This document shows, piece by piece, positions 1 through 12,279 of a DNA stretch of 64,000 nucleotides. Position numbers and translations under genes: made by a program. The DNA is from Littorina saxatilis (lineage: Eukaryota > Mollusca > Gastropoda > Littorinimorpha > Littorinidae). Where the stretch lies: the NCBI RefSeq assembly GCF_037325665.1, contig NC_090250.1:29994024-30058023 (forward strand), given 5' to 3'. Under the pieces are notes generated by a model. That model was not told where the DNA came from, made no database searches, and saw nothing but the letters and a program-made list of their open reading frames with translations. How positions within the stretch are numbered: position 1 is the stretch's first letter; every line of letters starts with the position of its first letter.

Positions 1-1276
1 AATCGAGTGTACAGTGTGTTTAGCTCATTATCTATGCAATATGCTGCCGAGAAATTAAATTTACCTTTCCACCTGAAACACTATTTTTCTCTTTGTTTTT
101 GAGTTGTTAGCATGTTGGACATTTAAAGAGAAACTATCCCTACACGATGGACAGAAACCAGAATTATTTTCAGTTATGAATTCTGGTTCACACATTAGAC
201 AGAGATTTAAACCAATACTCGGCGAGTTCTGTAAATGAATTTTGGAAAGACATGGTTTAGAACCAATGCTGCCTGTGTCCTCAATAAAAAGCCACTGGCT
301 ATTTACATAAGTACTTGTGCACATAGCCTGGCCAAGCTGTATACACAAGTGCATTGATTCTCAGCGGATTTTTGAGACGTCTTTTTAAATCAAATTTTGT
401 TTTTCAATCTGGTTTACAATGATTTACAACAATAGATAGTGAAATACATTGTTCAGTTTGTCGTATTGTGTACATGTACTCTTCAGGCTAAAAATGCAAA
501 GAAGACAAATAGAGATCACTGGATGGTTTACTTGGAATGAATGTTTAAACATTTGTTCCACTGTTAGCAATAGGCTTACCATATACGGGTAACGTAGAGC
601 ATAAAATGAGTGCTCACAACTATCGAAAGGTGGGAGGAGGGTTCCTATTCTTGGTCTGACACTGTGATGTCTTATCTTTACCAATGTTTGTTTTTTTGTA
701 CAGTTATTATTTGTCAATTAGAAAAAGCTCAGCATGTTGCACTTTTAAAGGTCAGTTTCATTTACATTATCTTCTGATACAGTAAAACATAATTGCAATA
801 CAATTCTACAAACGAGTTTGTAAACGGAAGCACAATGACAGGTGGACAGTATCAACTATCATTTTTCTGCAGTCAACCATGCAAGAAATCAGTGACACAA
901 GAAGTAATGAAAGTTGATGAACACCTCTTTATTAAAACAGCATGGCAGAAAAACAATGGACCAAAAAGTTTTTGCAATGGTTAAAATAGGGGTGGAAACA
1001 AGAACCAAGAACCACAAGTATGCTCTTTTAGAGAGACTGACTGCGAATTTTGTACATGGATTCAGTCAGCTGAATCTCCTCAACATACAGAATAACATTG
1101 TTCTTCAATAACCTACTTGGTCATACTCACTCATACTCTTGAATCAGCTGATACAAAAATCAGACATGCAGCTCACATGATCCATATATTGACAATTATG
1201 ATCACTCAACATGCTATGTTTCCATGTACATGCACACATTTTTGTAAGGATTGCATGATACCAAAATTTCAATGCT
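1..1276. other. No gene recognised
   Basis: AT-rich sequence with only short unconvincing open frames on both strands. It lies downstream of the minus-strand zinc-finger gene. I see no protein family, RNA gene or clear repeat boundary here. Confidence 0.5.
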
Positions 1277-1652
1277 TTGCACTTTTAGAAAGAATTTACC
1301 CGATGCTGCCCAGCATGTCGTAAGAGGCGACTAACGGATTCTGTTTCTCCTTTTACCCTTGTTAAGTGTTTCTTATATAGAATATTGTCAATGTTTGTAA
1401 AGATTTTAGTCAAGCAGTATGTAAGAAATGTTAAGTCCTTTGTACTGGAAACTTGCATTCTCCCAGTAAGGTAATATATTGTACTACGTTGCAAGCCCCT
1501 GGAGCACATTTTTTATTAGTGCTTTTGTGAACAAGAAACAATTGACCAGTGGCTCTATCCCATCTCCCCCCTTCCCTCCGTCGCGATATAACCTTGAATG
1601 GTTGAAAACGACGTTAAACACCAAATAAAGAAAGAAAGATTGCACTTTTAGA
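1277..1652 (+). mobile_element. 5'-truncated SINE-like element C (AAAG tail)
   Basis: The body (1290-1639) ends in a short AAAG-type tail after a 3' sequence shared with the minus-strand copies at 23996-24396 and 39692-39752. It is flanked by a perfect 13-bp target-site duplication, TTGCACTTTTAGA, at 1277-1289 and 1640-1652. It lacks the head seen in the 23996-24396 copy. Variable 5' truncation, a simple 3' tail and a TSD together indicate LINE-driven retrotransposition. I did not find a clear tRNA head, so the SINE class is inferred from size and structure. Confidence 0.8.
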
Positions 1653-4394
1653 GTACAATACCAACAGGTTTCCACTGACCAAAAACCAACCTGCAGTAAC
1701 AAAATACCACATCCTCTCATTCTGGAATTTCCATTTGTGCATGTGCTTGCGAACATTGCCAGTTACAAATTAACAAAAATATTCACAAGAGAACCTTCAA
1801 AAAAAGTAAAGTAATAACTGAAGAAATGAAAAATATGAAAATATCAGAACAGGTTTACCCGGTTTATAGGGGTCAAATGCAAAAGAACTTTATACACTTT
1901 GTGAAAAAAGAGCACAGGTACAATTTAAACATGCCCTGGCAAACATGCATACAAAATAAACATACACCAACATTCGCACAAACATTTATGGAAAAAAAGG
2001 GTCAGAACATTTATATTTATTTTTAAAACAGCCTACTTAAGCTTGGATTTGCTTGCAGGCCAACTATTTTTCAGAGATTACTGAAAGCGGAAAAGAAGAA
2101 CACAATTGATTCAGGTATATCATTCAAACTACAGATTATAACATGAAATCTGATTGTTACTCCAGTGTTTTACCACACACACACTTTTGGACACTTAGAA
2201 CAAAACTGATATTACCAACATAGTGCACGCAGGTTAACATTTACAAGGGGGTGGGTGGGGGGGGGGGGGGGAGGGGTGTGTGAGTGGTGGGAGGGTTGAA
2301 GAGAACACAAACCACACTGTTTTCTACATGTTGCCCAGCACACTCTTCCTACCATGTGTTTTTGACTTTTGTGAACACTTGTTCTTTTTAACTGACAAGG
2401 GAAAACAAAGTTGTACACTCAGAAGGTGAAAAGGTCATAAGAGGGTCTATGCACAAACAATAAAAGGGCTTGCTCTCTAATAATACATGTAAGTACGTAT
2501 TAGTACACACACTCACAAAATAACACAAAGAAACATAGCAAAACAAGTAACCAGCAGGCTAAAACAATTTGGGAACAGAATTTTACTTCCACAGTATCTA
2601 TTTACAATACACAATACATTATTCAAATCGAAAGTACTTTTCTGATATATGATATACAAATTGTTTCAAAAATACATCTTCATTCTGTTCATCATTTCAT
2701 TTTAGAGAGGGTTAGAGAATATGTTTCTTTCATGTTTAATTCTCATTCAAACCACTATAGGTCAACCATCAGAAGACTATGACATGGATTTCAGCTGTGC
2801 TCTTGTATTCAGGAACAGATTTGCTTTGCGGCCTGACATTCATGCAGTATTTTTTCAAACTGGAAATGCAAAAACAATAACCATGCAAAATGTGACAAAG
2901 TGTATAAAATGTAAACCTGGACAATGGCAACTACTCCCCAGACTGAAACAACAGGCTCATTGAATCACTCAGGCATGGGCAATATCAGATAATGTAACCA
3001 ACTTTGATGGAACACACTCGCACAGAAACACACTTTCCCTCTGTTGTCAGTAACACTCAACACAAACCAGAAATTATTGCGAGTCACCGTGATAATCTCA
3101 TTCAACCAATATCAACGCCAGATGTAGTAAAAACTACAATATATGTATGGCATTTGAATTTTCTATTGAAAGAATAAATTATCATCTAATGCATAAAAGC
3201 AAACTTGAAGCTTAACGGCATACATGCATGTCAACAATCCCTTCCCTCTCCCCCAATAATGAATGTACGCTACTCTAGAAAGACTTCTGAGCAGTTGAAA
3301 ATTACACCCCAGTGTGACTTGAAAACGCGGAATATTATTACTTGACCCAACAAATACATTTACACATTAAAAAGACACATCAGTCTCAAATTCTGCAAGT
3401 AACATAATCACACACACCCATCCAAGGAAGAATTAAGGAGTTTACATATCAACTGTGTGAGTGCAATCCACCTCTTGGAGAGCCAGATCATTCAAAGATG
3501 ATAATAATCTTAAACAAAGTTTTGAAGAGCTAGATTATTTGCATGGCCAAATGACAGCCAACAGCTTTGACTAAGCAGTCTTCTTGCAACTTTAGCCTGG
3601 GTACGAAGATACACTTTCTCAGTCTCTGATGGCGATTTGGATACTGTCAGCATGAGCATCATCTTCAAAGTCAATAATAAATTGTACATTTAAAAAAAAA
3701 AAAAATTCTATAAATGCAATGTTGAATTCATAAAGTATACAAGAGTAAGAAGAGTTGTTAGGTTCCATTAAATGAAATTCATCATTGAAATGTCCACAGA
3801 GACAGGAGAGTAGTTAGTCACTGGTATGTGGTATGGATGAAAATCAGAAAAAGGTCCTATCTCCACAACTCACTATTCCATCAGGCACAACGTTGATAGC
3901 AGTCTTGTTCACATCAGCTCTTCCTTCCCTCCTGCAAACACAAACAATAATTATTAGACATAGCAAAGTGTTTTTCATTTCTATTTAGCACTCACTACTC
4001 AATACAAACAAACAACACAATACCGTTAACTGTAGGCATTTACCTCTTCCTTATTAACACGTACTAAACTGTCATGTAGCTGTCATGTAGCGTGCAATGG
4101 TTCCATCTATCTGTGTCAAATTAAAACCCACCAAAGCAAAACAAGAGCACAAGATGTTCCCCTTGAATGTTAATCTTGTTATGTTATGAATAGTCACATA
4201 TTAATTATTATATTGGTAAAACTAAAATCTTCAAAAGAAAAACGCAGGGGTGACTTTTAAATCATTATATTGGAACCTAAAAACCAGTCATCCTTGAACA
4301 GCATGATTCAATACCGTGCACATCTCTGCTGAAAAGTGACAAACACATTCTTGGGCTACAACTATGAAATCACATTCACCTCATGTGCAATGGC
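1653..4394. other. 3' flank or UTR of the zinc-finger gene; G-rich tract
   Basis: Contains no recognisable coding sequence. A G-rich stretch at about 2248-2296 (long G run plus GTG/GGG blocks) could form a G-quadruplex. Part of this region is probably the 3' UTR of the minus-strand gene ending at 4395, but I cannot fix the polyadenylation site. Confidence 0.45.
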
Positions 4395-4595
4395 TCATGT
4401 CTGCATCTGAGCAGTGAAGATGGTGGTGGAGGTGGAAGGCTCTTCTTCCTCAGCCTGCTGCATGGCAAACTGCACCCCCTCCTCCCCCTCCACGATGGCG
4501 TGTGTCACTTCATCCGGGTCGGCCGCCTGGACGATGATAATGGTTTCCTGCCCGCCTTCTGTCTGCAGTGTGGTGAACGTCTGGCCCTGCAGCAC
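4395..4595 (-). CDS. Zinc-finger gene terminal coding exon
   Basis: Acceptor ACAG|GTGCTG. The 66 residues run to a stop at 4395-4397, ending FTAQMQT. The segment is rich in Gln, Thr, Val and Glu and has no further zinc ligands. Confidence 0.85.
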   Translation of the reverse strand: MLQGQTFTTLQTEGGQETIIIVQAADPDEVTHAIVEGEEGVQFAMQQAEEEEPSTSTTIFTAQMQT

Positions 4596-7500
4596 CTGTG
4601 TGACGGGAGGGAACAAGTATTAGAAGGGTGTCAATCTCGTCAGGTTATTACTAAAATATTACAGAGTAGCATAACTGAGCCTCTTAGCAGACCTACCTGA
4701 AAGATAAAATACGAAAGGCAGTTATAAGAAGTAAAGTAAGTTTTGCAACTGAAAATGTAGCTTCGTTCCAACGATCAACAAATAGGACTATTGAAGATCA
4801 GTCATGTTTTGTTATCAGCCGTTGACTCCACACATTCTCTCCTCTCCCTCTAAGGATTTTCAGGGCTATCAAAGGTGACAAATTAAAAAAAATAGCTATA
4901 TTACTGAAGAATCTTTTACTGAGCCTAAACCTACGATTGAAGCTTCCAGGCTATACATATTCCCTCTTCCTATGAATTTTGTTTTGACTGATATAGCCTG
5001 TAGTTTACAACATATCAAGTAGCTTGGATTATTTTTTCAATGTCACATGGTTTTGTTAATAGGCTACAATGAACTGCCCTCTCATATTTCTACTTTTATC
5101 TAATGTTGTTGCCTTACCTGTGAAGCGTCAGTGACCACAGCCTGGTAGGTTCCGTCCGACATCTGGTAGACAGTCTGTTCCTCTCCGCCATCCTCAGCGG
5201 CAATGGTGATGGTCTGCTGGCCCGCCTCACTTTCCATCTCCATGGATTCGTCTTCTGGCGCCTCCTCCTCGATCTTACGGATGTACGCCTGCATGGCCTT
5301 GGCTGCCTCGCCATGGGCAACATGGATCTGCACCAAACAAAGAATGTTTGTTATTTAGGGACGTTTTATTTGCAAGTTGTTGCAATCCTCCGAGTGTTTA
5401 TCATTCAGGGTCAGGTTTAGGCAAAATGTATTTACCATATAATGTTGACATAACTTTTCTAACTCAGATATTTCTCTTTACATTAGAAACCGGTTACAAA
5501 TCCCACAGAAACCTATGACAAATTCCAAAAGAATGAAATGACAGTAAACTCTACCATTTTTCCAATAATCAAGACTGAGACAATTTTCCTCTGCGAATAC
5601 AGACTGCAACTTTTCTCCCCTCACAAAACTTTTAGCTGTGAACACTACAGATGATTGTCTGATTATCTCATAGATGGGAGTATCTAACCAATTTTTTAAT
5701 GATCATATAGTGGGTAGGTATCATCCAAGGAAACCTCACACCAACTTCCATGTCATGAAAAACACAAGAGATTAGCTTACACATAACAGCCACATTCTCA
5801 CCTTTCCAATGTGCTCCAGTAGCAGCTTCTTGCGCTTGAAGGTCTCGTGACACATGTCGCACATGTAGGGAGACAGCTTCTTGTGCACCAGCTGGATGTG
5901 AGACATCAGGTTGGACTTGTTGTTGAAGCAGCGGCCGCAGTCTGTGCACTTGTGGGGCTTCTCTCCTGTGTGGATCAGCATGTGCCTGTCCACGTGGTAC
6001 TTCTTGGTGAACCGCTTTTCGCACACGGAGCAGATGAAGATCTTCTGGTTGGGGGACTTCCATCCCTCGTGCACACGCTTGGTGTGGCCGATCAGGGCGC
6101 CCAGGGTCTTGAACGCAGCCTTGCAGGTGTTGCACAAGTACTGGCGAGTGTGCAAGTGCATCCCCTGTCAAATAAGAACCACTATTTAGATTCTTCCCTT
6201 CTCTGAATGCGGTATATTTTTCATGACAACGATCTAGTTTGATATGAAAACGAATGGGGGGAGGATGTAAATACTAAATAAAACAAGAAGGGCAAAGCCC
6301 ATACGACTCACATGCTTGACCTCGACCTTTAGGGTAACTAAACCTAGCAATGACATCATACACTAAGAACTGCTTTACACATTTTTCCTACCAAAATACA
6401 TGTGACCTTGACCCAAGGTCAAGGTCATCCAAGGTCATGCAACACAAAGCTGTTAATTCAAGACATAGGAAGTACAATGGTACATTGGCTCTTTCTACCA
6501 TGAGATATGGTCACTTTTAGTGGTTCACTACCTTATTTTGGTCACATTTCATAAGGGTCAAAGTGACCTTGACCTTGATCATATGTGACCAAATGTGTCT
6601 CATGATGAAAGCATAACATGTGCCCCACATAATGTTTAAGTTTGAAACAGTTATCTTCCATAGTTCAGGGTCAAGGTCACTTCAAAATATGTATACAATC
6701 CAACTTTGAAGAGCTCCTGTGACCTTGACCTTGAAGCAAGGTAAACCAAACTGGTATCAAAAGATGGGGCTTACTTTGCCCTATATATCATATGTAGGTG
6801 AGGTATTCAATCTCAAAAACTTCAGAGAAAATGTGAAAAATGTGAAAAATAGCTGTTTTTTAGGCAACATTTATGGCCCCTGCGACCTTGACCTTGAAGC
6901 AAGGTCAAGATGCTATGTATGTTTTTTGGGGCCTTGTCATCATACACCATCTTGCCAAATTTGGTACTGATAGACTGAATAGTGTCCAAGAAATATCCAA
7001 CGTTAAAGTTTTCCGGACGGACGGACGGACGTCCGGACGTCCGGACGGACGGACGGACGGACGACTCGGGTGAGTACATAGACTCACTTTTGCTTCGCAT
7101 GTGAGTCAATAAATCATACAAATAATTCAAGGATCCTTTTTGACACTTCTCAAAAGTGAGAATCCTTTTTGACACTTCTCAAAAGCAATTATTTGGTACA
7201 ATTAACCGAGTGGCAAGACAAAATCAGACTCATTAAGCACAAAATTACAGAAATTTGACCTAATCATGACACAAACATCAGCACACTGACCTTGATGTGG
7301 GTGTTGAGATTTCCACGGAAAGCAGAGGAGTAGTCGCAATGGGGACACTTGTAGGGTTTGCGTCCCGAGTGCACAGTGCGCATGTGGGAGCTCATGCCTG
7401 TCTTGAGCACTACCTTGGAGCAGATGGGGCAAGGGATCTGCATGCGGTTCTGCTGGTGAAGCTCCATGTGCCGCTTCATGTTCTTGGTCACCTGCATTTA

Positions 7501-10451
7501 GTATAACAACAACATAGTGAGCAGGTGCTGATACACACAAAACATGCAGACAGAGAAATGTTGTCAACGTAGTAAAGAGAATGGTTATTTGCACACACAA
7601 AAAGATATGCTATGCTTCTTCAAAGGGTAGTGGCCTGCACTGTTCTTTGTTGCTGTTAGAAATTTATAATTCAAAGCATTAATAGCATCTTAGCATATCA
7701 TCACAAAAAAGACTGCCCCACCTAACTGTATGAATTAGACAGTACAGGTACTACTAAGTGTTCATACTTACCAAATACAGTGCTGGATTTAAATTTTAGC
7801 AAGCAGATTTGTACAAAAGAAAGGAATCTAGTCTCAAGTGTAAGATAGTGACTTCAATAGAAAAAATGCCTTAACTTACAACAAATATCAAAGGTAAGCT
7901 TACTAACCTTGCCACACTCGGTGCAAGTATCTCCAGACTCCTCAGACCCTGTGGTGGAAACCTTCATGATCCTCTCTCTCCACTTGGCGTTGCGCATCTC
8001 CTCCTCATAGTCAGGCTCCTCAGAGTGCTTGCTCTTGATGTGCTTCACCAGACCAATGAATGCCTTCTCACAGAATGGACACTTGAGCGCCTCCTCTGTA
8101 TTACGTTTAATGGATTTACGACGAGGCTCGCTGTCCTCAAACAGGCTGATGTCATCTTCACGTCGTCGCCGACGCCTGTACTCATCATATTCATCATCAT
8201 CCTCTTCAAGGTCCATGGTGTCACATTCCATGTCATGGCTGAGCGGGCCGAACTTCTTCTTTTTGAGTCGTGGGTCTGTCTGAGTCTGAACCGAGCGACG
8301 GTTGGGAGATTCATAAATTGTGTGGACCTCCACGAACTCTTCACCAGGCGTCTGGGTGCCCATCTCGGCGTTGTAGCCCGACTCATCCAGGCTGGAGCCC
8401 TCAACCTGGCTCATGTCTGTGGTGGCGTCCAGCTCCCCAAAGCTGTAGGCCTCCTGGTGGGTTACCAGAGGAGTGCTAGTCTGACCACCCACCATCGTCA
8501 CAGACTGCGAGGCGATGACGTGAACCGTGGGCGCTGCAGGGGTCCCTGGCACTGGGGCCGCTGGTTTTCCAGTTGGAGACTCCTCCTCTCCTTCTTCCTC
8601 CTCCTCCTCTTCTTCTTCTTCTTCCTCCTCCTCCTCAACAGGTTCATCCTTCACCTTGGCCATGGCAGCTGGCACAATCTGAATGTCAGCCTGTGAGCGT
8701 GGCTTTTTGCGGGCTGGAGTTGCAGGAGACGCTGGTGTTGGTGTTTGAGGAGACACAGATTCATCATCATGGACACGCTTCCTGGTGCGACGACCCGGCT
8801 CTTCAGGCTCTGCCTCCTGTTCAGGCTGGGAGTCTTCGTCATCTTCCCGTCGAGATCTTGTCCTCCCTCTCCTAGAAGGTGTAGTAGGTTCATCGTCTTT
8901 ACCTTTCTTGCTTTTCTCAGCTTCTTGAACTGCTGCTTTCCTAGCAACACGAGGGCTGCCCTTCCCTTCGTCAGACTCTGTGTCTTTTTTACGTGCGCTG
9001 GCTTTGTTGGTTTCTTCACCTGCAGCAGCAGCCTTCTTGGGACGACCTGACCTACGCGTTTTGGTTTCTTCCTCAGCAGCTGGAACCTCTTCTTCAGCTT
9101 CCTCCATGCTCTCTTCATCGGCCTCCTCATCAGCGCGTGCCTCAGAAACAGCGTCTTTCTTCGGGCGTCCACGGCCACGTTTAGAAGCGGATTCTTCAAC
9201 AACTGGGGTCTCCGCCTTCTTCGGCCGACCCCTGCCTCTTGAAGACTCTTGTGAGCTTTGTGGGGTAGCATCAGAAGACTTTGTTTTGTCAGATTCCTCT
9301 TCCTCTGAAATTTGCTCCTTGCGTGGCCGCCCACGACCTCGACCTGCAGAGGCTGGAGTTTTCTTCTCTTCTTTCTCTTTGGGTTCTGGCTCCTCATCCA
9401 TGTATCTCTTGGGTGGTCTGCCTCTCCTCCGTGGTGTCTCCTCCACCGCTGCCTCTTTCTCCTTTTCATTTTCCTGCTCAGCCTCTTCAGCCTGTGACTC
9501 CGACTTCCTCCCCCTGCGGCCTTTCTTCTCAGCGGTGTCAGGTTCTGCTGGAGTCTCCTCTTCCGCTTGCTTTGCCTTGGATGGCCGCCCCCGTCGCTTC
9601 TCTGGGGCAGGTGTAGTCTTCTCTACTGGCTCTTTCTCGCTCCCTTTCTCAGCTTCCTTGGCTGATCTGGCCTGCCTACCCCGCCTTGGGCTTGGGGTTT
9701 CTTCTGGCTCTTTGTCCTGTGAAGGCTCAGGCTCTGGGTCATCAAAGCCAAATGCTGAGGCTGCTGCTTTACGGGCAGCTGCAATCTTTTCTGGAGATCG
9801 GATGGTTCTCTTTGTGGGAGCTGCGGTTGTTTCTACATTGGGTGGATCTTCACTCTCATGTGCAGGAGTAAGGCTCTGGTTCTGGATGGCACGTGCTGGT
9901 AGCTGCATCACATCGTCTTTCGCACCTTTTGCTGCAGAGCCTTCCTCTTCATCCTCCCCCTCCTCCACTTCAAATTCAAGTTCTTCATCCTCTTTCCTGC
10001 CTTTCTTATCCTCTTTGTCTCCTGCATCTTCCTCCTCCTCCTCTTCATCCTCCTCAAGGTTGATGATGCGAGTCTCACCTTCATCGTCCGCCCCGCCTCT
10101 CAGTGCTTCACCCGGCTGCAGCAGACCTGATTCATCATCGTCGTCCTCATTAACATCCTGCACAGTCTCTTCTACCACCTCTTCTACAGTCTCCCCGTCC
10201 CCTTCCCCATCCATCTGCATGAGCACCACAGTCTCCCCATCTGCACCGCCGTCTGCAACCTGTCCGTTCTGGGAAACGACAACGTACTGAGTGACTGCTG
10301 AGGCATCTCCAGCATTGTCTTCTTGCATCAGGTTTTTTGGGATCTCCATGGTCTGAAGGACTTGTGCGTCAGTCACTGTGATTCCATCAACAGCACCTCC
10401 ATTCTCTCCCCCCTCCTTTGTCACAAACTGCTGCTCTGCTTCTGCCATGAC
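4395..10451 (-). CDS. AT-hook / C2H2 zinc-finger chromatin protein (five coding exons)
   Basis: The coding exons are 10448-7908, 7491-7291, 6164-5802, 5327-5118 and 4595-4395. All junctions are GT-AG and phase 0, giving about 1171 residues. The predicted order is: N-terminus rich in Glu/Asp/Val/Gln; acidic stretch (about 134-200); six canonical GRP-type AT-hooks between about 283 and 470 with Lys/Glu-rich spacers; a long Glu run near residue 610; then eight C2H2 fingers from about 785 to 1045; and a Gln/Glu/Val-rich tail. The architecture predicts a nuclear protein that binds AT-rich minor groove through the hooks and specific DNA through the fingers. The start was placed at the ATG at 10448, three bases after a good acceptor (GCAG|GTCATGG), so a non-coding 5' exon probably lies further right. 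I do not recognise a named orthologue; assignment beyond the domain content would be a guess. Confidence 0.85.
5118..5327 (-). CDS. Zinc-finger gene coding exon 4
   Basis: A 70-codon phase-0 exon, acceptor GCAG|ATCCATG and donor CAG|GTAAGG. It contributes the last zinc-ligand His of finger 8, then an Ala/Glu-rich segment and a Gln/Thr/Glu-rich segment resembling the low-complexity activation-type tails of zinc-finger regulators. Confidence 0.85.
5802..6164 (-). CDS. Zinc-finger gene coding exon 3 (fingers 4-8)
   Basis: A 121-codon exon, acceptor ACAG|GGGATGC and donor AAAG|GTGAG. It supplies the last His of finger 4 and fingers with CNTC, CSVC, CTDC and CDMC cysteine pairs. One linker is the classical HTGEKPHKC. 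The final finger is completed by the next exon (HIGK|IH). Confidence 0.9.
6283..7109 (+). repeat. Dispersed repeat R1, copy 1 (in a zinc-finger gene intron)
   Basis: Starts ACAAGAAGGGCAAAGCCC (a GGGC/GCCC hairpin) followed by GACTCACATGC, and ends with its inverse, GCATGTGAGTC. Two further same-orientation copies are at 10995-11750 and 36694-37427. The interior is loaded with TGACCTTGA / TCAAGGTCA motifs and a variable block of CGGA repeats (7014-7063). No coding frame is conserved between copies. The subterminal inverted repeat suggests a non-autonomous DNA element. I could not find a convincing TSD, and the superfamily is unknown. Confidence 0.75.
7291..7491 (-). CDS. Zinc-finger gene coding exon 2
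   Basis: A 67-codon phase-0 exon, acceptor GCAG|GTGACC and donor AAG|GTCAGT. It completes finger 2 (histidines in KRHMELH) and carries finger 3 (CPIC...H...H) and most of finger 4 (CPHC...H). Finger 2 has an unusually short Cys-to-His spacing (9 instead of 12 residues). Confidence 0.88.
7492..7907. other. Intron of the zinc-finger gene, nothing recognised
   Basis: Lies between exons 1 and 2 of the zinc-finger gene. AT-rich, with no repeat shared elsewhere in the window that I can see. Confidence 0.6.
7908..10451 (-). CDS. Zinc-finger gene coding exon 1 (acidic region, AT-hooks, first finger)
   Basis: An 847-codon exon beginning [10 protein letters not shown]-hook cores seen include [30 protein letters not shown] (twice) and RSGRPKK. 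Finger 1 is a CPFC...H...H unit with a short spacer near 8040-8093. The exon ends with CTECGK at a donor (AAG|GTTAGT) at 7908, splitting finger 2 across the splice junction. The antisense frame is also open (8980-10290) only because of the Glu/Lys/Ser codon bias. Confidence 0.9.
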
Positions 10452-10994
10452 CTGCGACAAAATAGCAACTTGACGAAAGGGTAGTGTGTGACTGATGCCT
10501 GTCAATTATAAAGCATTCACTAAATCATGTGTTGACAAGATACCATATAAGCTGTGTGTAAACTACAAAACTATGTTCCTGTGACACTACGATTTAAACT
10601 GTAAACCTACTCCTAAAATGAGAACTCTCTTGAAGAAGCCTCTGTAACTTAGTGTAAGTGTAATAAGGAAAGACTCTAATTTATAAATCAATGAAACAAA
10701 CGTTAAAATGCTGACAGAGTTAGGTTAGTCTTCAATTCCTTTTTTCTTGAAAATGAATGAAGAATTCTTTATGTTTTAACTGACGTTCAGACACAGAATG
10801 TTTTGGTTATCCTCAATCCTCCACCAAAATCTGATAAAAAAAACTACCCTTTCCCAGACCTGCTGAACTGTTACTCTATTTTTGTGCAACTTGATTTTTG
10901 CATTTCATTATAAATTTCATAGCTCGATGTGTCTGGTAAGATATGCATGCAATACTTGTCTGTGCTTTGCTTTAACAGAACGGCTCAAAACTTA
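10452..10994. other. 5' intron or upstream region, nothing recognised
   Basis: AT-rich sequence immediately upstream of the acceptor that precedes the zinc-finger start codon; probably the first intron of that gene. Confidence 0.45.
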
Positions 10995-11750
10995 ACAAGA
11001 AGGGCAAAGCCCATATGACTCACATGCTTGACCTTGACCTTTACATAGCAATGACATCATACACTAAGAACTGCTTTACACATTTTTCCTACCAAAATAC
11101 ATGTGACCTTCAACACAAAGCTGTTAATTCAAGACATAGGAAGTACCATGGTGCTTATTGGCTCTTTCTACCATGAGATATGGTCACTTTTAGTGGTTCA
11201 CTACCTTATTTTGGTCACATTTCATAAGGGTCAAAGTGACCTTGACCTTGATCATATGTGACCAAATGTGTCTCATGATGAAAGCATATCATGTGCCCCA
11301 CAAAATTTTTAAGTTTGAAACAGTTATCTTCCATAGTTCAGGGTCAAGGTCACTTCAAAATATGTATACAATCCAACTTTGAAGAGCTCCTGTGACCTTG
11401 ACCTTGAAGCAAGGTAAACCAAACTGGTATCAAAAGATGGGGCTTACTTTGCCCTATATATCATATATAGGTGAGGTATTCAATCTCAAAAACTTCAGAG
11501 AAAATGGGAAAAATGTGAAAAATAGCTGTTTTTTAGACAACATTTATGGCCCCTGCGACCTTGACCTTGAAGCAAGGTCAAGATGCTATGTATGTTTTTT
11601 GGGGCCTTGTCATCATACACCATCTTGCCAAATTTGGTACTGATAGACTGAATAGTGTCCAAGAAATATCCAACGTTAAAGTTTTCCGGACGGACGGACG
11701 GACGACTCGGGTGAGTACGTAGACTCACTTTTGCTTCGCATGTGAGTCAA
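10995..11750 (+). repeat. Dispersed repeat R1, copy 2
   Basis: Same ends as copy 1 (ACAAGAAGGGCAAAGCCC to GCATGTGAGTCAA). It is shorter because of small internal deletions near the left end and a shorter CGGA block (11687-11702). Most of the TGACCTTGA/TCAAGGTCA sites are kept. Confidence 0.75.
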
Positions 11751-12279
11751 AAAGGAAAGCTGACTCAATGGGAGTCAATCCATTCAGTAGACCACAGAAC
11801 AAAGGGGAGACAGACAGAGACATGGAGTTTGGGTGGGAAGGGTGTGTGGGGTAATAGTTGTTACACAAATACAGGTGTGAGGGGTGGTGGTGGTTACACA
11901 AACAGAGAGAAGTTTATCAAGATGGGTGTGTCATTTCATGTTGAGACTGATTTGTGAATACTTGAAAATGAAGGGGGAAACAAAATCAGGGTAGAGAGGG
12001 TGAGTACCTTTAAATAAAAGAAGCTGGAGGAGGGGGGGGGGGGGGGGGCAGCATTCATGAAACAGAACTCTTATCATATATACTTGTGTCTGGTAAGATA
12101 TGCATACAATACTATTACTTGTCTGTGCTTTGCTTTAACAGAGCGGCTATAGTCTTGACTCTCAAAATTTACATAATCAAGCCTTCAAATTCATCAAGTG
12201 ACTGTTCAGTATAGTGTCACTTGAAATCCAAAAACAAATAGACTGCCACCGTTCAAAAATTCAAAATAAAAAAACCAAG

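Noticed and set aside
6283-7109. R1 as a Helitron read on the minus strand
   Set aside because: The GGGCTTTGCCC hairpin is followed by TTCTTGT rather than CTRR, and the opposite end shares an inverted repeat, which Helitrons lack.
8980-10290. 436-codon plus-strand frame
   Set aside because: Antisense shadow of the zinc-finger exon, made open by Glu/Lys/Ser-rich codons; composed almost only of Ser, Leu, Phe and Pro.
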